This document shows positions 25,443 through 34,861 of a DNA stretch of 64,000 bases, in pieces. This stretch comes from Paracraurococcus sp042666655 (lineage in GTDB: Bacteria; Pseudomonadota; Alphaproteobacteria; Acetobacterales; Acetobacteraceae): positions 205,807 to 269,806 of the forward strand of contig NZ_JBHTDE010000006.1 of NCBI RefSeq assembly GCF_042666655.1, written 5' to 3'. The translations under genes and the position numbers were made by a program. Each line of letters opens with the position of its first letter. Within the stretch, counting starts at the first letter, position 1. The notes below the pieces were generated by a model that saw only the letters and a program-made list of their open reading frames with translations, was not told the DNA's origin and made no database searches.

Positions 25443-27037
25443 CAGGCGGCCGCCCGGATCGCCGCCGCCAGCACGTCCTCGCTCACGCCGCCCGAGAAGC
25501 CTTCGAAGTTCTTCTCAAAGCGTGAGACGAGGTCGGCCGCGGTGCGGTCGTAGGCGGCCTTGTCGGCCCAGGTGTTGCGCGGGTTCAGCACCTCGGACGG
25601 CACGCCCGGCAGCGCCTTCGGGATCTGCAGGCCGAAGAAGGGGTCGCACTCGAAATCCACCTTGGCCAGGCTGCCGTCGAGCGCCGCGCGCAGCAGGGCG
25701 CGGGTCACCTTGATCGACATCCGGCTGCCCGTGCCATAGGCGCCGCCCGACCAGCCGGTGTTGACCAGCCAGCAATCGGCGCCGTGCCGCTCGATCAGTT
25801 CGGACAGCAGCTTGCCGTAGACCTCCGGGTGGCGCGGCAGGAACGGCGCGCCGAAGCAGGTGCTGAACGTCGCCTGCGGCTCCTTGCCCAGGCCCTTCTC
25901 GGTGCCGGCGACGCGGGCGGTGTAGCCCGACAGGAAGTGGTACATCGCCTGGGCCGAGGACAGCTTGGCGATCGGCGGCAGCACGCCGAAGGCATCCGCC
26001 GTCAGCATCACCACGTTCTTCGGCAGCGCGGCGCGGCCGCCCGGCATGATGTTCGGGATGAACTCCAGCGGGTAGCAGGACCTTGTGTTCTCGGTCAGCG
26101 AGCCGTCGTTCAGGTCGAGGTTGCCGCGCGCATCGGCCACCACGTTCTCCAGCACCGCGCCGAAGCGATGGCTGGCGTCCCAGATCTGCGGCTCGGCCTC
26201 GCGCGACAGGCGGATGACCTTGGCGTAGCAGCCACCCTCGAAGTTGAAGACGCCGGTATCCGACCAGCCATGCTCGTCGTCGCCGATCAGGCTGCGCTCC
26301 GGGTCGCTGCTCAGCGTGGTCTTGCCGGTGCCGGACAGGCCGAAGAACAGCGCGGTGTCGCCGGCCGGGCCCTGGTTGGCGCTGCAATGCATCGGCAGCA
26401 CGCCCTTGGCGGGCAGCAGCCAGTTCATCACGGTGAAGATCGATTTCTTGATCTCCCCGGCATAGCTGGTGCCGGCGATCAGGATCGTCTTCGCCGCGAA
26501 GGACAGCGCGATGCAGGTGTTGCTGCGGCAGCCGTCCTCGGCCGGGTTCGCTTCGTATTCCGGGGCGTGCAGGATGGTGAAGTCGGGGGTGAAGCCGGCG
26601 AGGTCCTCGACGGCTGGGCGGATGAACATGTTGCGGGCGAACAGCGCGTGCCAGGCATTGGTGGTGACCAGCCGCACCTTGATGCGGTGCGCCGGGTCGG
26701 CGCCGGCATAGAGGTCCTGGGTGAAGAGCACCGGACGCGCGCCGAGCCAGGCCTGGACCTTGGAGCGCAGGCCGCGGAATTTCTCCGGCGCCATGGGCTG
26801 GTTGATCTTGCCCCACCAGATCTCGTCATGGACTTCCGGGTCGTCGACGACGAACTTGTCCTGCACGGACCGGCCGGTATGCACCCCGGTGACCGCCATG
26901 AAGGCACCATCGGCGGAGAGCCGGCCCTCGCCGCGGCGGAGCGCATGGTCCACCAGGCCCGGGGCCGTCAGGTTGGCATGGACGGTGGACCCGGTGGTCA
27001 CACCCGTGCCGGCGAGGGCGGTCTCGGGCAGGCTCAT
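25442..27037 (-). CDS. pckA: Phosphoenolpyruvate carboxykinase (ATP)
   Basis: A 531-residue gluconeogenic enzyme that converts oxaloacetate and ATP to PEP and CO2. Visible motifs are the P-loop GLSGTGKTTLSSD, DDEHGWSDTGVFNFEGGCYAK (metal and substrate site), YPLEFIPNIMPGGRA and the C-terminal GSRMSIKVTRAL. Length matches the ATP-type family. A 75-base AT-richer region lies upstream near 27105-27180 before the HugZ-like gene on the same strand. The neighbourhood with chvI/chvG is conserved in alphaproteobacteria, where ChvGI is known to influence pckA. Confidence 0.95.
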   Translation of the reverse strand: MSLPETALAGTGVTTGSTVHANLTAPGLVDHALRRGEGRLSADGAFMAVTGVHTGRSVQDKFVVDDPEVHDEIWWGKINQPMAPEKFRGLRSKVQAWLGARPVLFTQDLYAGADPAHRIKVRLVTTNAWHALFARNMFIRPAVEDLAGFTPDFTILHAPEYEANPAEDGCRSNTCIALSFAAKTILIAGTSYAGEIKKSIFTVMNWLLPAKGVLPMHCSANQGPAGDTALFFGLSGTGKTTLSSDPERSLIGDDEHGWSDTGVFNFEGGCYAKVIRLSREAEPQIWDASHRFGAVLENVVADARGNLDLNDGSLTENTRSCYPLEFIPNIMPGGRAALPKNVVMLTADAFGVLPPIAKLSSAQAMYHFLSGYTARVAGTEKGLGKEPQATFSTCFGAPFLPRHPEVYGKLLSELIERHGADCWLVNTGWSGGAYGTGSRMSIKVTRALLRAALDGSLAKVDFECDPFFGLQIPKALPGVPSEVLNPRNTWADKAAYDRTAADLVSRFEKNFEGFSGGVSEDVLAAAIRAAA

Positions 27038-27184
27038 ATGCGTTCCTCCAGGCGGGGTATCCCGGATCGCCCGCCATTCCTGGGGCGCCGGGTCAGACCC
27101 GCGGTGTCCATGCTGTCAGAGGCTAAATTACGGCGGTGGCTTACGAATGGCAATGCAACCGGCCGCGGGCTCTACAACCAAAAG

Positions 27185-27910
27185 TCATGCCAATCCTGCG
27201 CCTGCCTCACGGGAAGCGCGAATCAACTCGGCGCGGACCCCGGCCGGATCGGCCGCCGGAGCGTTAAAATTAAGCCGGAGCACCCGCTCCTCCAGCGCCA
27301 GGTCGGCGCCGTCCGGGTCCAGCGCCACCATCCGCCAGGCGCCGGGCGGGCCGCCGAGCCGGCGGGTGGCGATCGCCGCCACCGATTCCGCGTGGTCGGC
27401 ATTCACGTGGTCGAGGATGCCGGCCGCCGCCGGCGCAAGGGCTGCGACCGCGGCCGGGTCGGGCAACAGGTCCGTCCCGCGCAGCCGCAGCGCCCGGGCG
27501 AAGCCGCCGACCAGCTGCGCCGCGGCCGGGGTGATCCGCCATAGCGCGAAATCGCCGAAATCGGCATAGAGCGCGGCATAGGGGTGCTTCGCCAGGAAGC
27601 GGGCCTTCAGCGCCGGGACCTCCGCCTCGGGCACCGGGGCGGCGAGGCCGGTCAGGGTCACCCGGGGGGCGGTCTGCGGATTGGCCTCGGCGGCGGTGCC
27701 CTGGAACAGCAGGGCGCAGCGCGGCTCGGCCCGCAACTGGCGGGTATGCTCGGACAGCGAGGACAGCAGCAGCAGGATGGTCAGGTCCGGGGCCGCCGCC
27801 GGGGTGACCAAACTCGCGAAGGGCTGGCCGGCGGCCTGGGTCGCCAGGGTCGCCGAGGCGGCGCCGCGGACCAGGATCCTTGCCTCGAAAGCCGGGTTGT
27901 CCGTCACCAT
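27185..27910 (-). CDS. HugZ-like pyridoxamine 5'-phosphate oxidase-fold protein
   Basis: A 241-residue protein with an N-terminal split-barrel flavin/haem-binding domain (ARILVRGAASATLATQA, PFASLVTPA, LLLLSSLSEHTRQLRAEPRCALL, HPYAALYADFGDFALWRI) and a C-terminal DUF2470-type domain (ILDHVNADHAESVAAIATRR), a HugZ arrangement. HugZ proteins act in haem use or redox protection; the role here is inferred. The frame extends to a TTG at 27937, but the ATG at 27910 has GGGAGCGAG just upstream and is preferred. It is divergent from chvI with 95 bases between. Confidence 0.85.
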   Translation of the reverse strand: MVTDNPAFEARILVRGAASATLATQAAGQPFASLVTPAAAPDLTILLLLSSLSEHTRQLRAEPRCALLFQGTAAEANPQTAPRVTLTGLAAPVPEAEVPALKARFLAKHPYAALYADFGDFALWRITPAAAQLVGGFARALRLRGTDLLPDPAAVAALAPAAAGILDHVNADHAESVAAIATRRLGGPPGAWRMVALDPDGADLALEERVLRLNFNAPAADPAGVRAELIRASREAGAGLA

Positions 27911-28005
27911 CTCGCTCCCGTCCGGGTTGCGCCACAATCCCGCACCATATGGGGTGCCATCATCCCCGGATTGAATGCCGGGCCAGTCCCGGTGGAGAGC
28001 AACGC

Positions 28006-28707
<702 letters not shown>

Positions 28708-29506
28708 GGCCGGCGCCGGGCCAGGGTCCGGCGACCGGGCCGCGCCTCAGCCGGCCGACAGCCCGGGCTGCGGCAAGGGCACCGCAAGCGCGGGATGCAG
28801 TTGCGGCATCATCTGCGCCCGCCACGCCGCCGCTACCGCGGCACGCGGCCGCGGCGTGAAGACCGGCCAGCCCGTCACCTTGCGCCGCGATTCCAGCCGC
28901 TCTGGATAGGTGCCACGCGGTTCGGCCCGCATGGCGGCGCACCCGCCAGGACGGCACGCCGCTGATCAGCAGCACCAGCATCGGCAGGCGACAGCCGCCA
29001 CCAGGAGCAAGGACAGCGCAGGCTGCGACAGGCCCGGCCCCGGCATGCCCGCCAAGCGCGCTCGTCAGGCTTGGCCGCGGGCGGGTCCAGGCAACTCGGC
29101 GAGGGATGGGAAGCGCGACAGGCATGGCTAGGCCAACCGGCTCCCGCTCGAGGCGGCAAACTACCTGAGGTGTCATGAGATCGCCGGCGTTTCCAAACCG
29201 TGAGCCGCAAGCGAAACGCCCTGGCCTCCCGGCCAGGATCGGGGCGCGACCTGGCGCACGGCCGGTGACTGCCCGGGTGGCACAGCGCATGGGACGGACG
29301 GCGCTGCGGCTTCGAAGGCGGCGAATGGCTGCCCGGCGTTCCTGCCCCGGCGGCGGCAGCGGCGCGAACGGCCTGGGCGCGACAACCGTGCGTGCTGCGC
29401 CGCCGCCGCCTCCTCCGCGGCGCCGCTCCTTCGCCACCCCATCCATGCTACGAAGGGCCCGCCCGGCGCATGTTGCGTCAGCCCTCCGCGAAAGCGCCCC
29501 GTCCCC
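28708..29506. other. Non-coding or decayed segment between chvI and chvG
   Basis: This 799-base stretch holds no open frame with convincing protein features. On the minus strand, a 61-codon frame at 28747-28932 (RRKVTGWPVFTPRPRAAV) and a partly hydrophobic frame near 28930-29160 could be pieces of one frameshifted gene, but neither matches a family I know. chvI and chvG are normally adjacent, so this may be a decayed insertion. A chvG promoter may lie near its right end. Confidence 0.45.
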
Positions 29507-31174
29507 ATGCCCGATATCGGCCTGCCGCAGATCCAGCCGGATATCGCCCGGCCGCCGCGGCGGCGCTGGGTCTCGCCCCTGCTGCGCCGCATCCTGCTGC
29601 TGAACATCCTGCCGCCGGCGCTGCTGGCGGCCGCCATGCTCTACCTCGACCAGTACCAGAACGGGTTGCTGGCGGCCGAGGTCGAGGCGATGCGGACCCA
29701 GGCCCGGATCTATGCCGGCGCCATCGCCGAAGCCGCGACCCGGCTGCAGGACGACCGCGCCGTGCTGGTGCCGGACGCCGCCCGGCCGCTGCTGCGCCGG
29801 CTGGTGGACCCCTCCCCGAATACCCAGGCGCGGCTGTTCGACAATACCGGCCTGGTGGTCGCCGACAGCCGGGTGCGGGAGGGCGCCGGCGGCGCGGTGG
29901 TGACCGAGCCGCTGGCCCCGCCCCAGCCGCGCGGCGCCTTCTCGCTCACCGTCTCCGGCCTCTATGACCGGGTGCTGTCGGTGGTGCCGCGCGGCAGCCG
30001 GCCGGATGTCGAGGTGGACGTCAACCCCGACGCGCCCTCCTTCGACTGGCAGCCCAACCTCGGCCCCGACCGGCGGGAGGAACTGCGCCTGGCGCTGGAA
30101 GGCGGCGTCACCCCCTATATCCGCCGCACCGCGGATGGCCGCCTGCTGGTGAGCGTGGCCGAGCCCGCCCGGCGCGGCAACCAGTCGGTCGGCATCGTGC
30201 TGCTGACGCGGGAGGCGCGCGAGGTCGACCAGCGGCTGTTCGAGATCAGGGCGAGCGTGCTCGGCATCTTCGGCGTGGCGCTGGCGCTGACGGTGGCGCT
30301 GTCCTTCTACCTGGCGCAGACGCTCGCCAACCCGATCATGCAATTGGCCGGCAGCGCCGCCGCCATGCGCCAGGGCGAGGGCCGCAGCGGCAGCGTGCCC
30401 CCCGCGCTGCTGGCGCGGGAGGACGAGATCGGCATCCTGGCGCGTGACCTGCAATCGGCGGCGCGCGCCCTCTGGGCCCGGATCGACACCAACGAGCGCT
30501 TCGCGGCGGATGTGGCGCACGAGCTGCGCAACCCGCTGACCAGCGTGCGCAGCGCGATCGAGACGCTGCGGCGTATCGAGAACCCCGAGCAGCGCAACCG
30601 CCTGCTGGCGATCATCGCCGAGGATGCGGTGCGCATGGACCGGCTGATCGCCGACATCTCGGACAGTTCGCGCGTCGATGCCGAGCTGTCGCGCACCGTG
30701 GCCGTGCCGGTCGACATCGCGCCGATCCTGTCGACGCTGGCCGAGCTGCACGCGGCGACGCGCAAGCCGGACGACCCGGCGGTGCTGCTGGAGGCGCCGG
30801 CCGAGGGGCTGGTGGTGCGCGGCGTCGAAGGCCGCGTGGTGCAGGTGCTGCGCAACCTGCTGGGCAACGCGCTGTCCTTCAGCCCGGCCGAGGGCCGCGT
30901 CACCGTCCGCGCCCGCCCGGCCGGGCCGATGGTCGAGGTGGTGGTGGAGGACCAGGGGCCCGGCATCCCCGAAGCCAAGCTCGAGGGCATCTTCGAGCGC
31001 TTCTATTCCGAACGTCCGAGCGGCGAGAGCTTCGGCCAGCATTCCGGGCTGGGCCTGTCGATCTGCCGGCAGATCGTCGAGGGCCTGCGCGGGCGCATCG
31101 CCGCCGAGAACCGCCGGGACGCGGCGGGGAAGGTGACCGGGGCGCGGTTCATCGTGACGCTGCCGGTCGCGTAG
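29507..31174 (+). CDS. chvG: Sensor histidine kinase ChvG
   Basis: A 555-residue inner-membrane kinase. Two membrane helices (about 28-46 and 248-268) flank a periplasmic sensor domain with the ChvG stimulus region (TQARLFDNTGLVVADSR, LYDRVLSVVP). HAMP follows, then the H-box FAADVAHELRNPLTSVRSAI with phospho-His338, N-box NLLGNALSFS, DQGPGIP, F-box and HSGLGLSICRQIVEGL. It partners with ChvI. The last codons (VTLPVA) and about 30 bases beyond are duplicated downstream in tandem. The start ATG has little Shine-Dalgarno signal; the N-terminus MPDIGLPQIQPDIARPPRRR fits a cytoplasmic leader. Confidence 0.93.
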   Translation: MPDIGLPQIQPDIARPPRRRWVSPLLRRILLLNILPPALLAAAMLYLDQYQNGLLAAEVEAMRTQARIYAGAIAEAATRLQDDRAVLVPDAARPLLRRLVDPSPNTQARLFDNTGLVVADSRVREGAGGAVVTEPLAPPQPRGAFSLTVSGLYDRVLSVVPRGSRPDVEVDVNPDAPSFDWQPNLGPDRREELRLALEGGVTPYIRRTADGRLLVSVAEPARRGNQSVGIVLLTREAREVDQRLFEIRASVLGIFGVALALTVALSFYLAQTLANPIMQLAGSAAAMRQGEGRSGSVPPALLAREDEIGILARDLQSAARALWARIDTNERFAADVAHELRNPLTSVRSAIETLRRIENPEQRNRLLAIIAEDAVRMDRLIADISDSSRVDAELSRTVAVPVDIAPILSTLAELHAATRKPDDPAVLLEAPAEGLVVRGVEGRVVQVLRNLLGNALSFSPAEGRVTVRARPAGPMVEVVVEDQGPGIPEAKLEGIFERFYSERPSGESFGQHSGLGLSICRQIVEGLRGRIAAENRRDAAGKVTGARFIVTLPVA

Positions 31175-31285
31175 CGGCCGGCTTCGCGGCGCGTGGAACG
31201 GGGCGTGACGCTGCCGGTCGCGTAGCGGCCGGCTTCGCGGCGCGTGGAACGTGGCGTGACGCTGCCGGTCGCGGTGCGGCCGGCT
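31154..31285 (+). repeat. 51-bp tandem repeat copied from the end of chvG
   Basis: A unit starting GTGACGCTGCCGGTCGCGTA begins at 31154, 31205 and 31256, a period of exactly 51 bases. The first copy includes the last seven codons and stop of chvG; the second is nearly identical; the third matches for about 30 bases and then diverges. The result is duplicated non-coding copies of the gene tail, probably from slippage or unequal exchange. Confidence 0.9.
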
Positions 31286-31426
31286 GCGCAGCCTGTCCTG
31301 CACGAATCGGCGGCACATCTCAATGCAGGCCTGTGCCCCACGGCCTTCACCTGCCTATATGCAGTCCGGGACAGCACCGCCGGCGCCGCACGATCAGGCT
31401 GCCAGGAAACCGGGAACAGCCACGGC

Positions 31427-32359
31427 ATGGGCCAGATCGTCATCGCGGAATTCATGGAGGAGGCCGCGGTCGAGAGCCTGCGCGCCGCCCACCACACCCT
31501 CTATCAGCCCCGCCTGTTCGAGGATCCACCGGCGCTGCACGCCGCCCTGGCGGGGGCCCGCGCCCTGATCGTCCGCAACCAGACGCGCGTGGACGCCGCC
31601 CTGCTGGCAGCGGCCCCGGACCTCAAGGTGCTCGGCCGGCTCGGGGTCGGGCTCTACAACATCGACCTGCCGGCCTGCCAGGCGCGGCGGATCGATGTCA
31701 TCCCCGCCTCCGGCGCCAATGCCGATTCGGTCGCCGAATATGTCATCCTGGCGATCGGCACCCTGCTGCGCGGCGCCTTCGGCGCGACGGCGGAGGTCGC
31801 CGCCGGCGGCTGGCCGCGCGACCGGCTGATCGGCGGCCGGGAGATGGCGGGCAAGACCATCGGCATCGTCGGCTTCGGCGATATCGGCCGCCGCGTCGCC
31901 AGGCTGGCGGAGGCCTTCCGCATGCGCATCCTCGGCCACGACCCGCTGATCGCCGCCACCCACACCGACTGGACCGAGACGCGGACCGAGATGGTGGGGC
32001 TCGAGGAATTGCTGGCCCGGGCCGATGCGGTGACCCTGCACGTGCCACTGGGGCCGGAAACGCGGGGGCTGCTCTCGGCGCCGCAACTGGCGCTGATGAA
32101 GCCGGACGCGGTGCTGGTGAACGCCGCCCGCGGCGGGGTGGTGGACGAAGCGGCGCTGGCCGCGGCGCTGCGGGCGGGCCGGCTCGGCGGCGCCGCGCTG
32201 GATGTCTTCGAGACCGAGCCGGTGCCCGCCGGCTCGCCGCTGGCCGGGGTGCCCAACCTGCTGCTGACGCCGCATGTCGCCGGCGCCACGGTCGAGAGCA
32301 ACGCCCGCGTCTCCTCCCTCATCGCGGCAAGGGTGCTGGTGGCGCTGGCGATGTGCTGA
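31427..32359 (+). CDS. D-isomer 2-hydroxyacid dehydrogenase (phosphoglycerate dehydrogenase-like)
   Basis: A 310-residue NAD-dependent dehydrogenase. The Rossmann motif is KTIGIVGFGDIGRRVARLA. The catalytic Arg lies in VNAARGGVVDEAAL, the Glu in LDVFETEPVPAGSPL and the His in LLLTPHVAGATVESN. The N-terminal substrate domain has NQTRVDAALLAAAPDLKVLG and GVGLYNIDLPACQARRI. It lacks the ACT-type regulatory domain of long SerA enzymes, so the substrate could be one of several 2-hydroxyacids. The frame extends upstream into the tandem repeat, but the ATG at 31427 gives the expected N-terminus MGQIVIAEFM. A Bug receptor follows on the same strand. Confidence 0.88.
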   Translation: MGQIVIAEFMEEAAVESLRAAHHTLYQPRLFEDPPALHAALAGARALIVRNQTRVDAALLAAAPDLKVLGRLGVGLYNIDLPACQARRIDVIPASGANADSVAEYVILAIGTLLRGAFGATAEVAAGGWPRDRLIGGREMAGKTIGIVGFGDIGRRVARLAEAFRMRILGHDPLIAATHTDWTETRTEMVGLEELLARADAVTLHVPLGPETRGLLSAPQLALMKPDAVLVNAARGGVVDEAALAAALRAGRLGGAALDVFETEPVPAGSPLAGVPNLLLTPHVAGATVESNARVSSLIAARVLVALAMC

Positions 32360-32361
32360 GA

Positions 32362-32503
32362 AGGCAAGGCCGGGGAGGGGGTTAGCTTCGCTCGAGACTC
32401 CCCGGTTTCCGGGCGTCCGACACCCGACGCGCGGCCGTGCCAGCGCACGGGAAGGAAGGGCGGGGCTCGGGGAGGGAACACTTTCCCCTCCGCTGCCTTG
32501 CCT
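32362..32503. repeat. Palindromic intergenic repeat (possible family A relative)
   Basis: The outer arms AGGCAAGG (32362-32369) and CCTTGCCT (32496-32503) are inverted and enclose GGGGAGGGGG and TTTCCCCTCC tracts. The centre (GACACCCGACGCGCGGCCGTGCC) recalls, but does not match, the core of the repeats at 17.3, 24.9 and 61.6 kb. It fills the gap between the dehydrogenase and the Bug receptor. Confidence 0.45.
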
Positions 32504-32575
32504 GCCATCCACCTGCGTTGACCCCGCCGCGGCGCTTCGGTACGCCGCCCGCATGACACCCCGGGGGACGCAGCC

Positions 32576-33547
32576 ATGACCACGCGCATGATCGGCCGCC
32601 GCGCCGCACTCGCCGCCGCCCTGCTGCCCCCCGTGGCGTGGGCCGCGCTGCCCGACCGGCCGCTGCGCCTGGTGCTGGGCTTCGCCGCCGGCAGCGGGCC
32701 GGACGTGCTGGCGCGGCTGGTCGCCGAGGCGCTGAAGGAGGCGCTGCCGGCCGGCGTGATCGTGGACAACCGGCCCGGCGCCGGCGGGCTGATCGCGGCG
32801 CAGGAGGTGGCGAGGGCGGCGCCGGCCGACGGGACCGCGCTGCTGCTGGGCGAGGTCGGTCAGCTGGCGATGGCACCGAGCACCTATGCCAGGCTGCCCT
32901 ACGACCCGGCGCGCGACTTCGCCGCCGTGGCGCAACTGGCCGCCGCCGATTTCGGCTTGGTCGTCCCGGCCGCGCTGCCGGTGGAGGATTTCGCCGGCTA
33001 CCTCGCCTGGGGCAAGGCGCAGCGGCAGCTCTCCATGGGCACCTTCGGCGCCGGGACCCCGGGGCATTTCGGGGCGGCGATGCTGGGCCAGGCCACCGGT
33101 CTGGCGGTGGAGCCGGTGCATTTCCGCTCGACCGGCGATGCCATGGGCGCGGTGCTGAACGGCACGGTGCAGGGCATGTTCGGCACCGTCGCGGTGGTGG
33201 CGCCGCATGTGAAGGCCGGCCGGCTGAAAGCGCTGGCGGTGACCGGCCCGGCGCGGTCCCCGGTGCTGCCTGCGGTGCCGACCATGGCCGAGCTCGGCCG
33301 CCCGGCCTTGGGCTTCAGCGCCTGGTTCGGCCTGGTGGCGCCGGCGGCGGCGCCCCCGCCGGTGCTGGCCGCGATCGAGGCGGCGGTGCTGGCCGCGCTC
33401 GCCACGCCCGCGCTGCTGGCGAGGCTGCAGGAGGCCGGGTTCCGCCCCGATGCCCGCGGCGCCGGCCCCTTCGGCGCGATGATGGCGGCGGAGCGGCTGC
33501 GCTGGGCCGAGGTGGTGCGGGCGACGGGGTTCAAGGCGATCGAGTAG
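32576..33547 (+). CDS. Bug-type tripartite tricarboxylate transporter receptor
   Basis: A 323-residue periplasmic solute receptor with a signal peptide containing GRRAALAAALLPPVAWA. The mature protein follows the Bug pattern: LPDRPLRLVLGFAAGSGPDVLARLVAEALK, VDNRPGAGGLIAAQEVARA, MGTFGAGTPGHFGAAML and VPTMAELGRPALGF. Such receptors hand carboxylates or other small molecules to TctAB-type or orphan partners; no membrane partners are encoded nearby. The ligand is unknown. Co-transcription with the upstream hydroxyacid dehydrogenase is possible and would suggest a hydroxyacid ligand, but a palindromic repeat separates them. Confidence 0.9.
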   Translation: MTTRMIGRRAALAAALLPPVAWAALPDRPLRLVLGFAAGSGPDVLARLVAEALKEALPAGVIVDNRPGAGGLIAAQEVARAAPADGTALLLGEVGQLAMAPSTYARLPYDPARDFAAVAQLAAADFGLVVPAALPVEDFAGYLAWGKAQRQLSMGTFGAGTPGHFGAAMLGQATGLAVEPVHFRSTGDAMGAVLNGTVQGMFGTVAVVAPHVKAGRLKALAVTGPARSPVLPAVPTMAELGRPALGFSAWFGLVAPAAAPPPVLAAIEAAVLAALATPALLARLQEAGFRPDARGAGPFGAMMAAERLRWAEVVRATGFKAIE

Positions 33548-33556
33548 GCCGCCCCC

Positions 33557-34015
33557 TCATGCCGCGAAGATCCGCACCAGCACGCTGGCCGGCTGCCGCT
33601 CCCCGAAGCCCACGAAAATGCTGCGGTGCAGCCACCCGTACCCCGCCGCCGCCGTCTCGAAGACCGGCGTGGTGCGGAAATAGACCCGCTCCGGCGGCAC
33701 CGCCTCGCCCCGCAGCAACCGCGCCATGTCCTCCGGCGCCGCGTGCCGGATCCCGCGGTTCACCACATAGACCAGCACGCCGTCGTCCAGCCGCAGCGTG
33801 TAGCGGGCGACGATCTCGGTCACCCCGTCCGGCCGGATCAGCTGGAAGTCGGCACCGCCCGGCAGGATCTCCCCCGCCAGCCGCGGCCCGCTCACGCGCC
33901 CGCCGAGGATCGGCACGATCCGCCGCTCCCCGAGCGGCCCGGCGCCCACCACCTGCGGCGGCGCCACCGCCACCTCGACCTGTCCGATGAACGCCAGCGC
34001 TGGCCCCGTTGTCAT
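33557..34015 (-). CDS. DUF3237 family protein
   Basis: A 152-residue protein. The family pattern is visible: GQVEVAVAPPQVVG near the start, ERRIVPILGGRVSGPRLAGEILPGGADFQ in the middle, and YFRTTPVFETAAAGYGWLHRSIFVG near the end. The fold is a small beta barrel of unknown function. The frame extends to 34051, but the ATG at 34015, preceded by GGGGGGCGGAG, is the better start. It is convergent with the Bug receptor (9-base gap) and divergent from the methyltransferase. Confidence 0.88.
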   Translation of the reverse strand: MTTGPALAFIGQVEVAVAPPQVVGAGPLGERRIVPILGGRVSGPRLAGEILPGGADFQLIRPDGVTEIVARYTLRLDDGVLVYVVNRGIRHAAPEDMARLLRGEAVPPERVYFRTTPVFETAAAGYGWLHRSIFVGFGERQPASVLVRIFAA

Positions 34016-34078
34016 CTCCGCCCCCCTTCGCCCCGGCCCCTTGCGTGCCAAGATACGCCGGCGTGCCTATAACCGCCC

Positions 34079-34861
34079 ATGTCTGACGCCCCCTTCCTGC
34101 CCCGGCCGCCCGACCCGCACCGCATCTGCGGCCCGGCCCCGGTGCGCGCGCTGTTCCTCCGCCGGCCGCAGCAGGTTCTCCGGCTCTTCTATACCGAGGA
34201 TTGGCGCCAGCTCGCCGGCCCGCTCTGCAAGCACCTCGCCCGCACCCGCCGGCCCTACCGCGAAGTCGGGCCGGAGGAGCTGACCCGGATCGCCGGCACC
34301 CGGCACCATGGCGGGATCTGCGCCGTCACCGTCGCCCGCTTCGCCGAGCCGCTGCCCGGCCACGCATTGCCCTCCCACTGGGCGGCCAACCTGCCGCAGG
34401 CCCGGCTGCTGCCGGTGCTGGACGGCATCGGCAACCCGCACAACCTGGGCGCCATCGCGCGGTCCGCCGCCTTCTTCGGCAGCCGCGCCCTGCTGCTGTC
34501 GGGCGACCCGCGCCAGGCCGACCTGTCGGACGCCGCCTACCGCACCGCCGAGGGCGGGCTGGAGCACCTCGAGGTCCTCCGCGCCCGCGACCTGGCCAAC
34601 CTGCTGCGCGGCATGCGCGGCAGGTACCTGACGGTGGCCGCGGTCGCCGCCGGCGGCGCCCCGCCCGAGGCGATCCCGCGCGACCGCCCGATCGCCCTGG
34701 TCCTGGGCAACGAGGAGCAGGGCATGCCGCAGGCCACGCTCGATGCCTGCGAGGCGCGCATCACGCTGCCGGGCAGCGGCATGGTGGAAAGCCTGAATGT
34801 TGCGCAGGCCGCGGCGGTGCTGTTCCATGCCCTCGGGGCCCTTCCCCGGACGACCGCGTGA
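34079..34861 (+). CDS. TrmH/SpoU family RNA 2'-O-methyltransferase
   Basis: A 260-residue SPOUT methyltransferase. An N-terminal substrate-binding domain (ICGPAPVRALFLRRPQQVLRL) is followed by the knot domain with motif 1 DGIGNPHNLGAIARSAAFFG, motif 2 ALVLGNEEQGM and motif 3 LPGSGMVESLNVAQAAAVLF. These bind S-adenosylmethionine and carry the catalytic Arg and Ser/Asn residues. It resembles YfiF or RlmB, so rRNA or tRNA ribose methylation is expected; the target is undetermined. Its TGA overlaps the GTG start of the mlaE-like gene, an unexpected coupling to lipid transport. Confidence 0.9.
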   Translation: MSDAPFLPRPPDPHRICGPAPVRALFLRRPQQVLRLFYTEDWRQLAGPLCKHLARTRRPYREVGPEELTRIAGTRHHGGICAVTVARFAEPLPGHALPSHWAANLPQARLLPVLDGIGNPHNLGAIARSAAFFGSRALLLSGDPRQADLSDAAYRTAEGGLEHLEVLRARDLANLLRGMRGRYLTVAAVAAGGAPPEAIPRDRPIALVLGNEEQGMPQATLDACEARITLPGSGMVESLNVAQAAAVLFHALGALPRTTA

